A stretch of 64,000 bases of DNA from Isoetes taiwanensis. Taxonomy: Eukaryota > Streptophyta > Lycopodiopsida > Isoetales > Isoetaceae. The stretch is from the NCBI GenBank assembly GCA_021234155.1, contig JAJEKV010000023.1, positions 5,105,945 to 5,169,944 on the forward strand, given 5' to 3'. Of this stretch, positions 1 to 11,530 are shown in pieces (the stretch's first letter is position 1; each line of letters starts with the position of its first letter). The notes under the pieces were generated by a model. It worked only from the letters and a program-made list of their open reading frames with translations, had not been told where the DNA came from and did not search any database. A program made the position numbers and the translations under genes.

Positions 1-480
1 TTTGGCTCTCTGTTTTGGCATTGACCAATTTTTTACTGAACTTTGACATAGATTTTCTTGGCCTTCCTCTATCCAAATCGAGTCAGACTTTCACCAGTAG
101 CTTCCTCCACTTGTCTATAAACCATACCAAAAATCAAAACTCAAAAATCTTAAAGGGTGTGACTGCTAAACTGATTTTTGTTCTGACAGTTTTTTTTGCT
201 TCAGGGACTGTAGTGATTTTGAGAAATCTAGCATTTCAAATTGAGTTCTTTTGCTTTATATGATCGAGGATTGATCACCCTAAGTGATCTGGAGGTCCTG
301 ACCAGTTTGTTTGCACTTCCTTTGAGGTTAGACTAAAATTCCAGGTTTTAGGCTAACAGAGTCATCGAAGATGTCTCCTCCATGATCAGTTACAGTTATC
401 AATGCTTGACCCTAGTTATGTGGCATAATCTAGTGCCCAAGGTGGAAGTTTCTCAACAATGATAGCAGATACGCAGCAAT
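1..480. other. No recognisable gene; upstream flank
   Basis: AT-rich sequence without a convincing coding region. An 82-codon open frame near the start has no recognisable domain and low-complexity composition. The chromovirus pol sequence becomes recognisable only from about position 481, so this stretch is either badly decayed pol or unrelated DNA. Confidence 0.5.
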
Positions 481-1012
481 TTATGGTAGAAGTGCGAGCA
501 TATCTTCAAACAACATGGGCACATCAGAAGAGTCTAGCAGATAGACATGAAACTCCTCGAGAGTTTGTTTTGTTATGAGAGATAAAGTTTGGCTCAAGTA
601 AAGGTCAAGTTTGGCTCCAAGGTGGACGGGGCCCTTCAAGATTTTGGAGCGAGTAGGGAGCCAAATATACAAGCTCGACTTGCCTGCACATCTTAAAGTC
701 CATAAGATCTTCCATGTGAGCTGGTTGGAAAGGCACAAACCAAACCCGGAGGAGGTTTTGGATACTCCAACTTTGTTGGAGATGACGGAGGAACAAGTTG
801 AAATTGTGCCTGAATTGCTTCTTGATAAGGCATTCAAGAAGACCAGGAGGTCTCTGTTCCTCCAATATTTGGTCAAGTGGAACCACTTGGCCATGGAAGA
901 TGCAACGTGAGTATTGAAGCAAGATTTAGTCAAGCAATACCCGGACTTCATGAGGGAGTTTGATGGGCGAGTCGTCTCCGAACTTGTCGACGCCGACTTG
1001 CCAGGTGCTTAG
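481..1012 (+). pseudogene. Ty3/gypsy chromovirus integrase C-terminus plus chromodomain (degenerate)
   Basis: This is the 3' end of the pol polyprotein of a Ty3/gypsy LTR retrotransposon. The region at 611-700 encodes APRWTGPFKILERVG followed by YKLDLP, the GPY/F module of the integrase C-terminus, then a VHKIFHVSWLERHKPNPEE-type linker. From about residue 65 of that frame comes a chromodomain (FLQYLVKWNHLAMEDAT, then VLKQDLVKQYPDF). A TGA at 908-910 replaces the conserved Trp of the chromodomain aromatic cage, and stops and frame breaks occur at 481-610, so the copy is dead. In this family the chromodomain steers integration towards methylated H3 chromatin. It shares its strand and the expected spacing with the polypurine tract and LTR that follow. 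Confidence 0.9.
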
Positions 1013-1877
1013 CTTAGTGTGCTCTTAGTTAGCTTGAGTAAGGCACATGCATTCTAGTCGAAGAAGGTGCATGTGCCGGGATCTTGGGCGTGTGGCGATG
1101 ATGGGATCGCCCCAAAGGCATTCTCTAGGCCAACACGCACCAAAGGTGCGCATGACGGAGGGTCATGTGAGAGAGGAAGTTAGGCATGGTGGGCTGGCGA
1201 TAGGACATCCGGCCGGATGATCTCTATGCCACGATGTGGGAACGCGCGACCGACCATGGGGGGTATGGTGAGGTATAAGTGATCATGCGCGATGATGGGA
1301 TCGTGAGACGTTCCCTAGCTTAAAACCCTTGGGGGCATGAGGCACTAGGGAGTACTCGACCACGGGAATCGAGTACAAGGTAGCACTTGATCATGGGCAA
1401 TGATAGGATCATCTTAAATGGTCCTTAAGCTCAAATCCTTATGGGGCCATGATCGAGTGCAAGGTAGTAGGGTAACCTTGAGCTAGTAGTTCGGCTCAAG
1501 GAGGTAATTAGGGGGGTGGTCCCCTAAAACCACAAACTTATTAACTTATATAACGTAATGTGCTACTTGTGCAGGCCAGTGAAGGGAAGCATGAAGGAGG
1601 GAGCACGTTACGAGAAGATAGGAGTCATAGATTTTAGACTAACTATGAACTCCTAAATTTGTTGTAATAATATTATATGTGTATACTTTTATAATAATAG
1701 TTGCTATGACTATATAATTTTGTATAACTTATAAATATAGTCTTATAATTACATAATAAGTAATAAACGAAATGTTGATCTTTTCAATAGAGTTAAGTTC
1801 TTATATTCTTGTTGTGAGTTTTGCAGGGCTGTTGCAGGTTCGTCACCTTAGCGTAATGCTGAGGACAGCATTATCCT
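1013..1877 (+). mobile_element. Non-coding 3' internal region of the chromovirus
   Basis: About 865 bases between the pol stop and the polypurine tract, with no open frame of note. It contains repeated phrases such as GATGGGATC(G/A)C and GGCATGAGGCAC. Long untranslated stretches between pol and the 3' LTR are common in plant chromoviruses. Confidence 0.6.
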
Positions 1878-1890
1878 AAGGGGGGGAGAA
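1878..1890 (+). other. Polypurine tract of the chromovirus
   Basis: AAGGGGGGGAGAA lies immediately before the TGTGACG start of the LTR. It is the expected plus-strand priming site for reverse transcription. The preceding phrase GCTGAGGACAGCATTATCC is also seen, diverged, beside the second chromovirus near 53.74 kb. Confidence 0.85.
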
Positions 1891-3509
1891 TGTGACGTTC
1901 CAGGGAAATATATGCCATAAATACGTATATTTCCAGGTCCGTCACTATACAAGTCTACTTCATAGCCTTGTATACCATAGATTGTGGCACTAGAGGGCAT
2001 GACTAAGTTATTCATATAACTTAGCCAACCTTATGTTAAGACCATTTTCCACGTGGCCTTAACCTATTGGGCACCCGCCACACGGACTTACCCTATTGGA
2101 GCCACGTGGCATAACATGTGAACCCTAACCTATAAAGGCCTAACCCTAGGCCTCTTTTCTGGCTCCAACAGTCTGGGAACCTTCTTCGCGCGCGAAACTC
2201 CGTTTCGAGAACCGTCTGCTGTGGCACAGCATAGCATGGCAGCCCCCAGAGCATGAGCGCATCAGCAGAAGTGGGAGCTACCTCGAACACCTCGAAGACC
2301 ATGGAGACGCCGGGAGCAGGAGGGAGTTCTTCGAGAGCAGGTATTTCGGCATAGATTTCTTTGTAGATCATCTGGAAGTTAGGACTCCAGAGTTAGCATT
2401 TCGTGTCTCTAGTAAAGCCTTCCTAGAATCCTCAGTCTACATCTTAAACCCTAATCAATGAACCCTAACTATAAGTTAGATACATATGATTAGGTTTAGA
2501 TGTTATTCTCATTATTATCATGTATGTGGATATGTGATGTTGGTTGATCATTGGGAAGGGGGGTAGAGACCTAGTAGCCATTACTTAGTGATGCTCCTAG
2601 TTTAGACCCTTTAGTTCCTATTATTATGCGGCCTGTGCATAAGAGCCCACCGGGCTATGGAGGCTATGATGTGACTCAGCACTACACAACGGGGCTAGAG
2701 GCAATACGGAGGGAGGATCCCTGCTGAGCGTGGCTACTAGGGATCCCATAGTGGGCTAGGCCTATGGCCGGTCACTTTGTGTGGGTTGGGCATGGGTCTG
2801 ACACCTCCTGGGGCAATGGTGTCACCCTGCCTCTCAGGAGTTGCAAGTCTCGGCTTGGCTCCTGTTTTGGGGGGTTAAGTCGGGTACGAATCGTGTGTCG
2901 CCACGATTCTCTAGCCGCCCGTGGAACCTCTAGACCCTGGGAAGGGGAGATGCAACCCTTCCTGCCTCGACGGACCGGGGAGATGCAACCTGGAGTAGTC
3001 CCGATGGGTGATACCATGGGATTGCGTATCCAAAAGTTAGAGTCATGCCAGAGCCCGATCTAGCCCATCTGCAAAGTATGCACAGGAGGGGCGGATGGAG
3101 TGGTCAACCCTAGCCATTGTCTATAGCCAGCCCCGCCAGTGTTATGACTCGGTCTACTCTATCTTGAGGCCTAGCCAGTCAGTCAACCTCCTCATGAGTC
3201 GGAGCCATGGGTAGGAGCTCTCATGTTTTATGGCATATGTTTATCTTCTTTGTAGCTATGGATATGGGATGGACTACCCTTCAAGGTAGTATGATGTGTT
3301 GTTATTGCTAGTTCTGACGTTGTTTATGCTTCCGCTGTGATAGGAGCCCATAGGGGAAGGGCGCGCAAGACACCTTCGTGTCCCCTTCCCGCACCAAGGT
3401 GATTCCAGAGTGCGGGATAGACGGAGGGCCCATGCGGTCGGAGGACCGGATGGGGGATTTCCTACGGAGTGTACGACCGGGTGCCGTATATTTTGTAGGG
3501 AGCGTCACA
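1891..3509 (+). mobile_element. 3' LTR of Ty3/gypsy chromovirus (about 1.62 kb)
   Basis: Starts TGTGACGTTCC directly after a polypurine tract and ends GGGAGCGTCACA, giving terminal inverted ends TGTGACG/CGTCACA. The next bases (AACAAGAAAATGC) continue a PPR coding frame, so the right end is well fixed. Recognisable relatives are the minus-strand fragment at 13.88-14.92 kb and the LTRs at 26.62-28.28 kb and 35.18-36.76 kb, which share blocks such as the GGGGCGGATGGAGTGG segment. The 5' LTR lies outside the window. Confidence 0.88.
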
Positions 3510-4566
3510 AACAAGAAAATGCAAGCCCTGATAAATTCACATTTTTTAGCATCTTGAAGATATGCAATAGCGCAGAACAAGAAAGAAGAATTCATGAGCA
3601 TATCATCCAAAATGGGCTTCAATGTGATGTCACAGTGGTGAGTACCATCCTTTATATGTATGCCAAATGTGGTAGCTTGGAAGAAGCTCGTAGACTCTTC
3701 GATAAATTCCCAACCGAAATGCAGTGTCATGGAATGCTATCATTGCAGGATACGCTGAACATGATGAAGGGATTCTTGGCTTGGAATGTTTTGAAAACAT
3801 GCTACAAAATGGAATTAGACCTGATAAGTTCACTTTTTCAAGCATTTTCAAAATGTGTGGCAACACAGGTGCGATGGAAAAGGGCAGGGCCGTGCAGGAG
3901 CAAGTTGCTGCAAGTGGTCTGCAAGGCGACATTGTTTTAGGCAGCACACTTGTAGAGATGTTCATTAAGTGTGGTGACTTTGAGAAAGCCAGAGCCACTT
4001 TCAATGAATTAAAGAATCGAGATGCGATAGCATGGAATGCAATGATTGCAGGGTATGCACAGCTTGGAGAGGCCAGTCTGGCAGTGCATTGTTTCAACAA
4101 TATGCAGCATGATGGTGTTTGCGCAAATGAAATGACTTTTAATCTTGTTCTAACTGCATACAGTTGTGCAGGTCTAATCGATGAAGGCGTTAGGCACCTA
4201 AGAAGAATGAGAGAAATTCATGGGATAAGACCAAACATGTTTCATGTTACTTGCATGGTGGATCTTTTGGGGCAGGTAGCATGCTTCAAAGAAGCAGAAA
4301 ATTTACTTGATGAAACAGTACATCCTGATGTTTGTCTATGTCTTACCCTACTTAGTGCATGCAAATTGCACGACAATGTAATACTTGGGAGACGATGTTT
4401 TGATGAAATAATGAAGTTAGATCCTTTTTGTGCTGCAGCCTATGTTCTTATATCTAACATCTATGCAAGGTTTTACATGCTAGAGGATAACTATAAAGTG
4501 GATATGACAAGAGATGCAAGAAAATGTTGTCGTGTTAAAGCTAACCTTCATAACCCAAAAGCTTGA
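3510..4566 (+). pseudogene. PPR protein gene, 3' part, truncated by retrotransposon
   Basis: Encodes the C-terminal half of a PLS-class pentatricopeptide-repeat protein, a family of RNA-binding proteins acting in organelle RNA editing, splicing and stability. Motifs in order: NASPDKFTFFSILKIC; DVTVVSTILYMYAKCGSLEEARRLF; SWNAIIAGYAEHDEG; NGIRPDKFTFSSIFKMC; a second WNAMIAGYAQLGE block; then an E-like region with GRRCFDEIMKLDP and YVLISNIYA. The frame changes by one base near 3715-3725, inside the segment expected to read NAVSWNA. The 5' half is missing because the chromovirus LTR abuts the first codon seen. The end (after about 4490) lacks a normal E+/DYW domain. The style of the C-terminus is that of fern PPRs (from memory). 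It is almost certainly non-functional. Confidence 0.88.
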
Positions 4567-5180
4567 AGTACTAGAATCTTTCAGCTGCAAAACAACATTA
4601 GCCCTGAGCCCGATGGATTTTATGTTGGAATGCGTTGTGACGAAGTCACTACTAATTGCTATTTCAACGAACATACCTTGCATTGTTATACTTGTCTGAC
4701 AGCGGAATGATTTTGCAGGCATCAGATTTTAATCCAGTATGTTTCTGCCCCGGGGAAAGAGAGGCTAATAGGACTTTGCTTTTGCTGCTATTTGGGTCAA
4801 TTCTACAAGCCTTCATGGTTAATTCTAATAGAAAAGTACCAATTTCTATGTTATGGGTTTAACTGGTGAATTCTACAAGCCTTCAGTGGAGAAGTAGCAA
4901 ATTCTACGTTATGGGGCTAACTCATAAATGCCTCTAAACTTAGACGTTAAGTTATCGAATGCCTCCAAGCTTACAGATGGGCTAATAAGATTAGTTTCTT
5001 CAAACTCAGAATAGAACATAGAGATATACCCTAAAGGAGGTCAGATCTGTTTCTACCCTACAATGTATATAAAAGAGCGTGCTTTTCGTAGTGATTTCGT
5101 TCAATCGTGTATTGTGTTTGAGATTATTCCTTTTTTTGGGTTGCCCCTAGGGGGGCAAACACTCGCTTATTGGGTTTGTG

Positions 5181-5220
5181 GCATATCTTAGGTATATGCT
5201 GGAATATACCTAAGATATGC
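5181..5220. repeat. Perfect 17-bp inverted repeat with 6-nt loop
   Basis: The left arm GCATATCTTAGGTATAT (5181-5197) and right arm (5204-5220) are exact reverse complements separated by GCTGGA. The DNA or RNA would form a stable hairpin. No gene is attached to it. Confidence 0.85.
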
Positions 5221-5569
5221 TAGTGACTGCTCCAAACCTACTGATCCCTGTAAATTGGCGGTCACCTGCATTGTGGGCCGCTGCTGTTTGAACCGGATAA
5301 CTGGCAACACACACACACACCATCTGGCTATGGCGACCCTCTCTTTAAATTTATTGCCTCTAATCCAATTCATATTAAAGTCTCGGGATTTTGGCTATGG
5401 CGTCTGCTATCGTCGACCCGCTTTGGCATGCCTAGGTTAAAATAGTAGGCGGCAGCCACAAGCCTTGCTTTATGCATCTACGCTTTCCTTCTTATGGTAT
5501 GCTTCGCTTACCTTAACGTCCTTGGCCTCTGCATTTAGCAGTAGGATTGAATCTCAACCGTCGATTTGA

Positions 5570-5642
5570 AGATGTTATCCCCAGTAACATATGTGGCCAA
5601 AACTGTTATGGCCATAACATAGATGTTATGTCCATAACATCT
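5570..5642. repeat. Cluster of GTTAT/ATAAC palindromes
   Basis: GTTATGGCCATAAC is a perfect 14-bp palindrome, followed by ATGTTATGTCCATAACAT, with further GTTAT(C) and AGTAACAT copies just before. The same CGTTATGGCC core recurs in the large inverted repeat at 6383-6559. Function unknown. Confidence 0.6.
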
Positions 5643-6382
5643 AATTTGTTTTTTCTGCTGCCTGGCTGGATCCTCGCCGTGTTTCCCTGTGGTCGAATCC
5701 CTCCTCAAAAACGCCATAGCCAGGCCTGCCATTCCGCCATAGCCATAGCCGGGCATCCGCCATAGCAGGTGCCTCCCGTGTGGTTGAATCCCTCCTCAAA
5801 GAAGCCATAGCCAGGCCTGCGACATGCACAAAACCTCATTCCGCCATAGCCATAGCCGGGCATCCGCCATAGCCGGGCCTCCGATCATGCTAAAAAGCCG
5901 CCATAGAGCCGTGGAGAATGAACAAGAAATAGATCGAAGCTCGAGTTCGATCGCCGATGCTGGCGGATGCAAGAAAGGAAATTTCGGAGGGATGAAGAAT
6001 GCGAGAAATAGAAACAATTGGCGGTCTTTTCCTCGTCTCGAGGATTTGGAGGATTATAAATGTCATTTGGAGTTGTAGGAGGAGTATCAAGAGTTAGATT
6101 GGAAAGAGGAGTTACCGGACTTGGAAGTAAAGCAGGCAGATGATGATGATAAACTGTAGTAGAAATAGTTTCCCTGTTCTTGGTGAAGATCCGGGCCTTG
6201 TAGCGGAGAATTAATGCGCTTAGTTTCAAGCTTTCTCAGATTCTGCTTCACTTTGTAAGAAGGTTGCCGCCGGACTAAATCCTTGCTTCCATTTTTTTGC
6301 TTGCTATTTAAATCCTGTTTGCCGGATTGCTTCAAAGGCATGGCTATGGCGGTTACTCTGCCAAATGCCTCGGCCAAAGACG

Positions 6383-6559
6383 TTAAGGCTGATAACGTCC
6401 ATGCGAGAGGCGTTATGGCCGATCAAAAATGGCCTCGTGGCCATGTGGCCAGAAAGTCCTCGGCCGTACTGCGTACGGCCTCGGACTTTCCTGGCCACAT
6501 GGCCACTCGGCCATTTTTTCCTGGGCCATAACGCCTCTGCACAGGACGTTATCTAGCCC
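6383..6559. repeat. Large imperfect inverted repeat (fold-back), about 87-bp arms
   Basis: Arms 6383-6469 and 6473-6559 are reverse-complementary with few mismatches, centred on GGCCGTAC-TGC-GTACGGCC. Paired blocks include GATAACGTCC/GGACGTTATC, GAGGCGTTATGGCC/GGCCATAACGCCTC and GGCCATGTGGCCA/TGGCCACATGGCC. The almost absent loop is typical of fold-back or MITE-like elements or of a palindromic rearrangement. No target-site duplication was identified. Confidence 0.8.
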
Positions 6560-8100
6560 ATAAGAACATGTCATAACAGGGGGATTTCCGTCGCCATAGC
6601 TGCATGCAACTTGTTCTAATCAGTTTAATCTCTAAAAAGAAGGCGACATCATTTAGAACCCATGGCAATCTTATCTTATTACCCAAGCTTCATAGATCAA
6701 TGACCAGGGTCTTGGAATCCATCGCCATAATTGCTGAACATGGTATTTTTGACACGTTTGCAGGCGGAAATCTTCAGATTAGAACCATACTAAGGAAATA
6801 GTCAAAGAGATCAGAGCATAAAGTTACAGATATACATTATTTGTTGAGGCCAAGGCAATCCAGAGTACTCAGCTATAATGAATCTGTTCAGTCTTTGCTT
6901 CATAATTCGGTGCTTGTGCTACCCATGCATCTGCAAAAAGTTTGATCGCCTGCATAATAAAAAAGTTCTATCAGTCCATATAACAAAGCTGCTAGAAGCA
7001 TGTAGAGATGTCTTATCTGTTATCGCCCATGTTCCAATGATGAGCTCAAGGGAATATCCTAGTTCTAGGGAGGCCTCGCACAGAGCATGCACTTCGTCAT
7101 GCATTCCGGCATGTTTTCCATTGCCTTATTTGAAGTGCCGGACTCCATCGCCCATATAAAGCTTTGAAATCTTTCCTAAAATGGGAAAAATCACAGTAAG
7201 AAGCACAACCAAAGGGGCTTTATCAGTATTCAATATATACAATGCTCATCTTTTATGTCGGGAAGCCAGGCCAAAATCTCAGATGTATAGAGAAGGAAAG
7301 TGCCGGAATAGATATATTAATCCAGCCATATCTGAAGAAAGGGCAAAATATAATGAATCTGTGCTCAGCTACAAGGATCTGCTTAGCCTTTGCTTCGTAT
7401 TCCGGTGCTTATGAAGTGCATTGGTAATCAGAAGGTAGCGACATAGCCGAAGCTTCAGGTTTTGTAGCACCGGAATGAGCATAGTCGCCATGGGCTTGGC
7501 TTTTAGCTAAGGCAAAAGGAAAAATCTGAAGGCCCCAGGCTCGAACATTTCCCAGACTATCGGAAGGGGACAGTTCAATTTTTGTCAGATTCGTACTGCC
7601 AGCTGGCCTCCTGTTGTAGGTGGGGATTGACAGGCTGGCAAGATTCGCTTTATGCCTCACGTGTCTACATACCCTCATTTTTTCTTGTTGAAGCCCGTTT
7701 ATTGTGGTGATAACTTTTTAAGGCATGGTTTCAGTTCTAAACAAGGTTAGGTTTCCACTTGAAGTTAACTTTTTTCACCCTAGAGGTGGTTGTATTATTT
7801 TGGCCAAGGTGGAGGTATAAGCTCCCCCTAGCCATTTTTTCCAATTTCTCCCCCTAGTGGTTATTGTGTTTCCATAATTCCTTCTTTGCTTCTTGTATTG
7901 TTTTTGGGGAGTGGGTCGTTCATGTTTGAACCGCCTAACTGGCAAGATAGACATCGCATCGGGCTATGGCGACCTCCAAGAGGCGAAACCCTCTAAGTGC
8001 GGCAGCAACAGAGTCCCACAAACACAAACAAAATGCCCTTGCATACTTGATGTAGAAGCCTATGACATAGCCATATTGCTTAGGATTTTAGGTTTAGAAT

Positions 8101-9948
8101 AAGAGGCAAACCGTTCTTCTCACTGTGTGCTTCAAGTATCGTCAAAGTCTGTTGTTTTCGACATTATGACCGCTTTTGAGTAAGCAAGTAAGCAAACATA
8201 GAACCTCATAGATTTGCAACAACAGATGCAACATCCACCGCCTAAAATAGTGGCACGGTTCTAGTCTACAATGTTCCATATTTTATCTATAGTACAATGT
8301 CAATTGCAAGAGATATCACTTCTTTCTCAAGTATTCTATTGTCTAGAAGTAGCAATTTGAATTAATTGTCAAAACATGACTTTGAACTGTGATTTAAGCC
8401 ACTTCACCCTCCGGCCATGGAGGGCAACCCTCCGTGCGTAGCACCTTGTTTCTATTGCAAAGGTTGCTTACCATTTTGAAACTTCATGAGGCAAGAATGC
8501 CTGATATTGATTTTGATTTTCTGGAATATGCAAGACAAAAATTTGCTCTATATTTTGCGTCAAAAAATCTATTTTAGGACATCCAAAGGAGGGACGCTTG
8601 AGGATATCTAATTTGGGAATTTAAGTTCTAGAACCAATAAGGAAAAACAAGTGACGGTATTATCATTATTTGAGAGCATAGTAGTTATTCGTTTATTAAC
8701 AATTGAACTTTTGACATGGACTATAATCACTTTTTGCTTTATCCTTTACACGACAGGAACTTTTGAACATTTTTTCATCTAATCAAGGAAAAGTTCTTTG
8801 AACATTTTTTCATCTAATCAAGGAAAAGTTCTCTCTTTAGCGACTTAGCTCGTAAACACAAAGGAGTCTGAAAGAGAGATGTTATACTAATGAAAAGAAA
8901 AGGACAAAGCCATGGTCATGCCCTCAACAATTGAAAAAGACAAAAAAGGGCTTCAAGTATTTGTTATCTTTCATGGGTCCTAGGCTACATCTACAATCAT
9001 GCAAGTAATGCCAACAGCCAACAGCCAGGGAATAACAAAATTTGAACTAGATCTTTGAATCATGAATCATGGACCACATTGTGAGCAATTTCTCATAAGT
9101 AAACATTGCTTTATATTTAAGGCATTTTAAAATGCCTATAGAATTGACCTCATGGACAAAATGAGATCCCGGATTCTCCTTGATTAACAACATTGGCGAA
9201 CCACAAAATTAGGCTACATTACACTGCTACTTTCATTTCAACATCCACTTTCTTTTCAATATCGATACCTACATTTAAACATCATTAGCCCAACACTAAA
9301 CATGCATATCAATGATCACAAAATGGTCTATAAAATCTGGGTGTATAACGAAGTTGTTGAAAGGCCGCCGCAATAAATTTCTTGTAGTGTTAAACTATAC
9401 TAGCAAACCATAATAAGAAAATATATATGCTTACTATGTCGATATACCACAATGAAAAACCTTAAATACAAACCTCACTGCATCTTGTTATTCAATATAT
9501 TAACCCACAAAGTAATATTAGTTTATCTTAGTAGTATAACACAAAGAATCACACAAAAAATTAATAACAGTTTCTTTTTGGGGGCTTTGTGGTAGACCAA
9601 ACAATTACGATCAAGAAGCCCTCAAGAATGTCATTTGTTTGTCAGAAAGCACAAGATATGATCCTCTAAGTATTACAAAAAGAGTGGATATATAATGCAT
9701 CCATGAAAAGCAACAACAGAATTTGAACTTGTGAGGATTACTGAAGCTATGTCCATTGCAGATCTTACTGAAGCTATGTCCATTGCAGATCCCCTCCTTG
9801 TAGGTTTTGTATCATATATTTACCGTAAGAATCATTGTGTGCAAACCTAACTAGTATTCATATCAAAGAGGAGATTAATTTACCGAGAAAATTACTTTTA
9901 TAGATAACGAGTAAAATATACGGGGAAAATTTACTAAACTGGAGCTCT
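8101..9948. other. Intergenic, AT-rich, with two short direct duplications
   Basis: No coding signal. About 36 bases containing GAACATTTTTTCATCTAATC are present twice in tandem at about 8760-8833. A 27-base unit ACTGAAGCTATGTCCATTGC(AGATC) is present twice in tandem at about 9742-9792. Both look like recent slippage or repair duplications. Confidence 0.6.
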
Positions 9949-11080
9949 TCACGGCTTCTCCTTGCGAATCCTCCTCACCAGGTGGAGGTCTTTGGGCATG
10001 ACTGTCGCCCGCTTGGCATGGATCGCGCAGAGGTTGCCTTCTTCAAAAAGTTGTACCAGCTCCGCCTCTGCTGCCTCCTGCAGGGCTCGGACCATCAAGG
10101 GTGCAGATCTTGGCCTCCTCGGCTTTGGCTGCTTCCTGGCGAGACCCCGCCGTCGTTGATGTGGCTCGGTAGTCGTAGCCCATCTTGAACTCCTGCATAG
10201 ACTTTTGATGTAGACACTCGAAAAGAGACTTTCTGGATCATCAGACTGATACACTGTTGGCAATGCCAAATATGCTGAGCAGCTCTACTGTGCTGGGAAT
10301 TTGGCCCATGGCGGACCTTCTTCGAAGAATCGGGTCGAGGTGGTGGAGGTTTGCTTTTCAACCCTGGTTGGCTACCCTATCAGGTCCATCGGCGGAGATA
10401 AATCTTGTATGCTGCTTCCTTCTTCTCGTACTCAATATCTTGTTTCAGATTTAAATAGCTTCTCGCTGATCTTGCCCTCCTTGGACTGCATTGGATATGG
10501 TTGCCGAGCGTAGACTCCGTCTGTTCTTCGGCCTCCTCCTCTTTTTCTTCTTTAGCCTCTTGCTCCTCCCTCTTGTTGGTGTGGTCCTTCCTCCTCGGGC
10601 TCATCCTCCTCTGGTTCGTCCGGTTGTGATTTTCTGACAACCACGCTCCCCCTACGCCTATCTTCACGTCTCTTTGTTCGCTTCTCCCTTGCCTACGTCT
10701 CTTCCTTCCTTTTCTTTCGCATTGATTGCTCGCTCCCCTTGCTGCTGTTCTTGTCACTGGGGTTGCTTGTATTGTCGAGGTTGCTCCTACTGCTTGCTGC
10801 TCACCCACTCTTCCTGGTGTTGGGGTTGCTCCTACTGTCGAGGTTGCTCTTGCTACTTGCTCCTCATCTGCTCTTCCTGTTGCTGGGGTTGCCCCTGTTG
10901 CCGATGTTGCTCTTGCTACTTGCTCCTCACCTGCTCTTCCTGTTGCTGGGGTTGCTCCTGTTGTCGAGGTTTCTCTTGCTACTTGCTCTTCACCTCTAGA
11001 AGCAGACGCCACGATCTCAATTTCCTCCGAGCCTTGCGATCATTCACTTGAAGTGCTAAGTCGTTGCCCTGGGTGCCACC
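9949..11080 (-). pseudogene. Histone H3-like gene with repetitive N-terminal extension, copy 1 (degenerate)
   Basis: The minus-strand frame ending at 9949 encodes [20 protein letters not shown] then [20 protein letters not shown]. This matches the alpha-2, loop-2 and alpha-3 part of histone H3 (canonical MALQEACEAYLV...[23 protein letters not shown]). Upstream (10380-11012) the protein is low complexity: three or four copies of a unit like GEEQVARATSATGATPATGR, then a basic patch (RKGRKRRRQGR), then an acidic patch (EEQEAKEEKEEEAEEQ). The alpha-1 region between them (10270-10380) is interrupted by stops and frame shifts. A close relative lies at 12361-13440 and a more distant intact one at 33136-34491. 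The architecture of disordered extension plus H3 fold is shared. Leucine/cysteine-rich frames on the opposite strand are shadows of the repeats. Confidence 0.8.
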
Positions 11081-11126
11081 CTCATTTAATTTAAGATCAG
11101 TAATGTTGTAAACTGAATGGTGAAAT

Positions 11127-11530
11127 GAGGATGAGAACTAGATTTCATGAATATGAGGAGGGCCAAAAGAGACCTGAGGATAGGCCATACCATGCTGAGG
11201 AGAAGATGGCTGTGAAGGCAAGGGAGTATGGCCAGAAAGAATGTGAATGTAAGTGCTGTCTGGAGTTTGAAAAGAATGAGGAGTGGGATGCACAGGGGCA
11301 TGATATGGCGACTGTAGTTGAGAACAGTGTTTACAGATAGGGGGAGACCCCAGCCTGGAACTAACACGAGGGATAGGCGATGTCAACTGAGCACGTGAGG
11401 GGACATGGCCTCCTTCAATGTCATAGTCAGGATCATACAGTTCACGAGCAACATCCTGGTGCTGATGGCGTTCCAATCTAGCTGCAGTGTGGCTGAGGAG
11501 TTCCTCTGGAGTGAAGGCACGAGCAGACAT
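11127..11530 (-). CDS. Unrecognised proline/histidine-rich ORF
   Basis: ATG at 11530 opens 134 codons beginning MSARAFTPEELLSHTAARLE, followed by an acidic DPDYDIEGG segment and a Pro/Ser/His-rich C-terminal half (HAPVHPTPHS, PLPSQPSSPQHG). No domain is recognised. It lies just upstream of H3-like copy 1 on the same strand, separated by a stop, so it may be the 5' part of the same original gene or a decayed gag-type protein. Start context and function are uncertain. Confidence 0.35.

Larger units (their letters stand above)
4567..8100. other. Intergenic repeat-rich region, no supported gene
   Basis: No frame has recognisable domains. Two diverged copies of a dispersed repeat lie at about 5270-5350 and 7905-7980, sharing TTTGAACCG, TAACTGGCA and GGCTATGGCGACC. 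The segment 5700-5890 is built from CGCCATAGCC units, also present in the leader of the H3-fusion gene near 34.6 kb. Two inverted repeats are annotated separately. The region is probably a mosaic of old transposon pieces. Confidence 0.5.

Noticed and set aside
10674-11094. Leucine- and cysteine-rich ORFs on the plus strand
   Set aside because: They are opposite-strand shadows of the Gly/Ala/Thr repeats in the H3-like gene. The same happens at 12981-13467.
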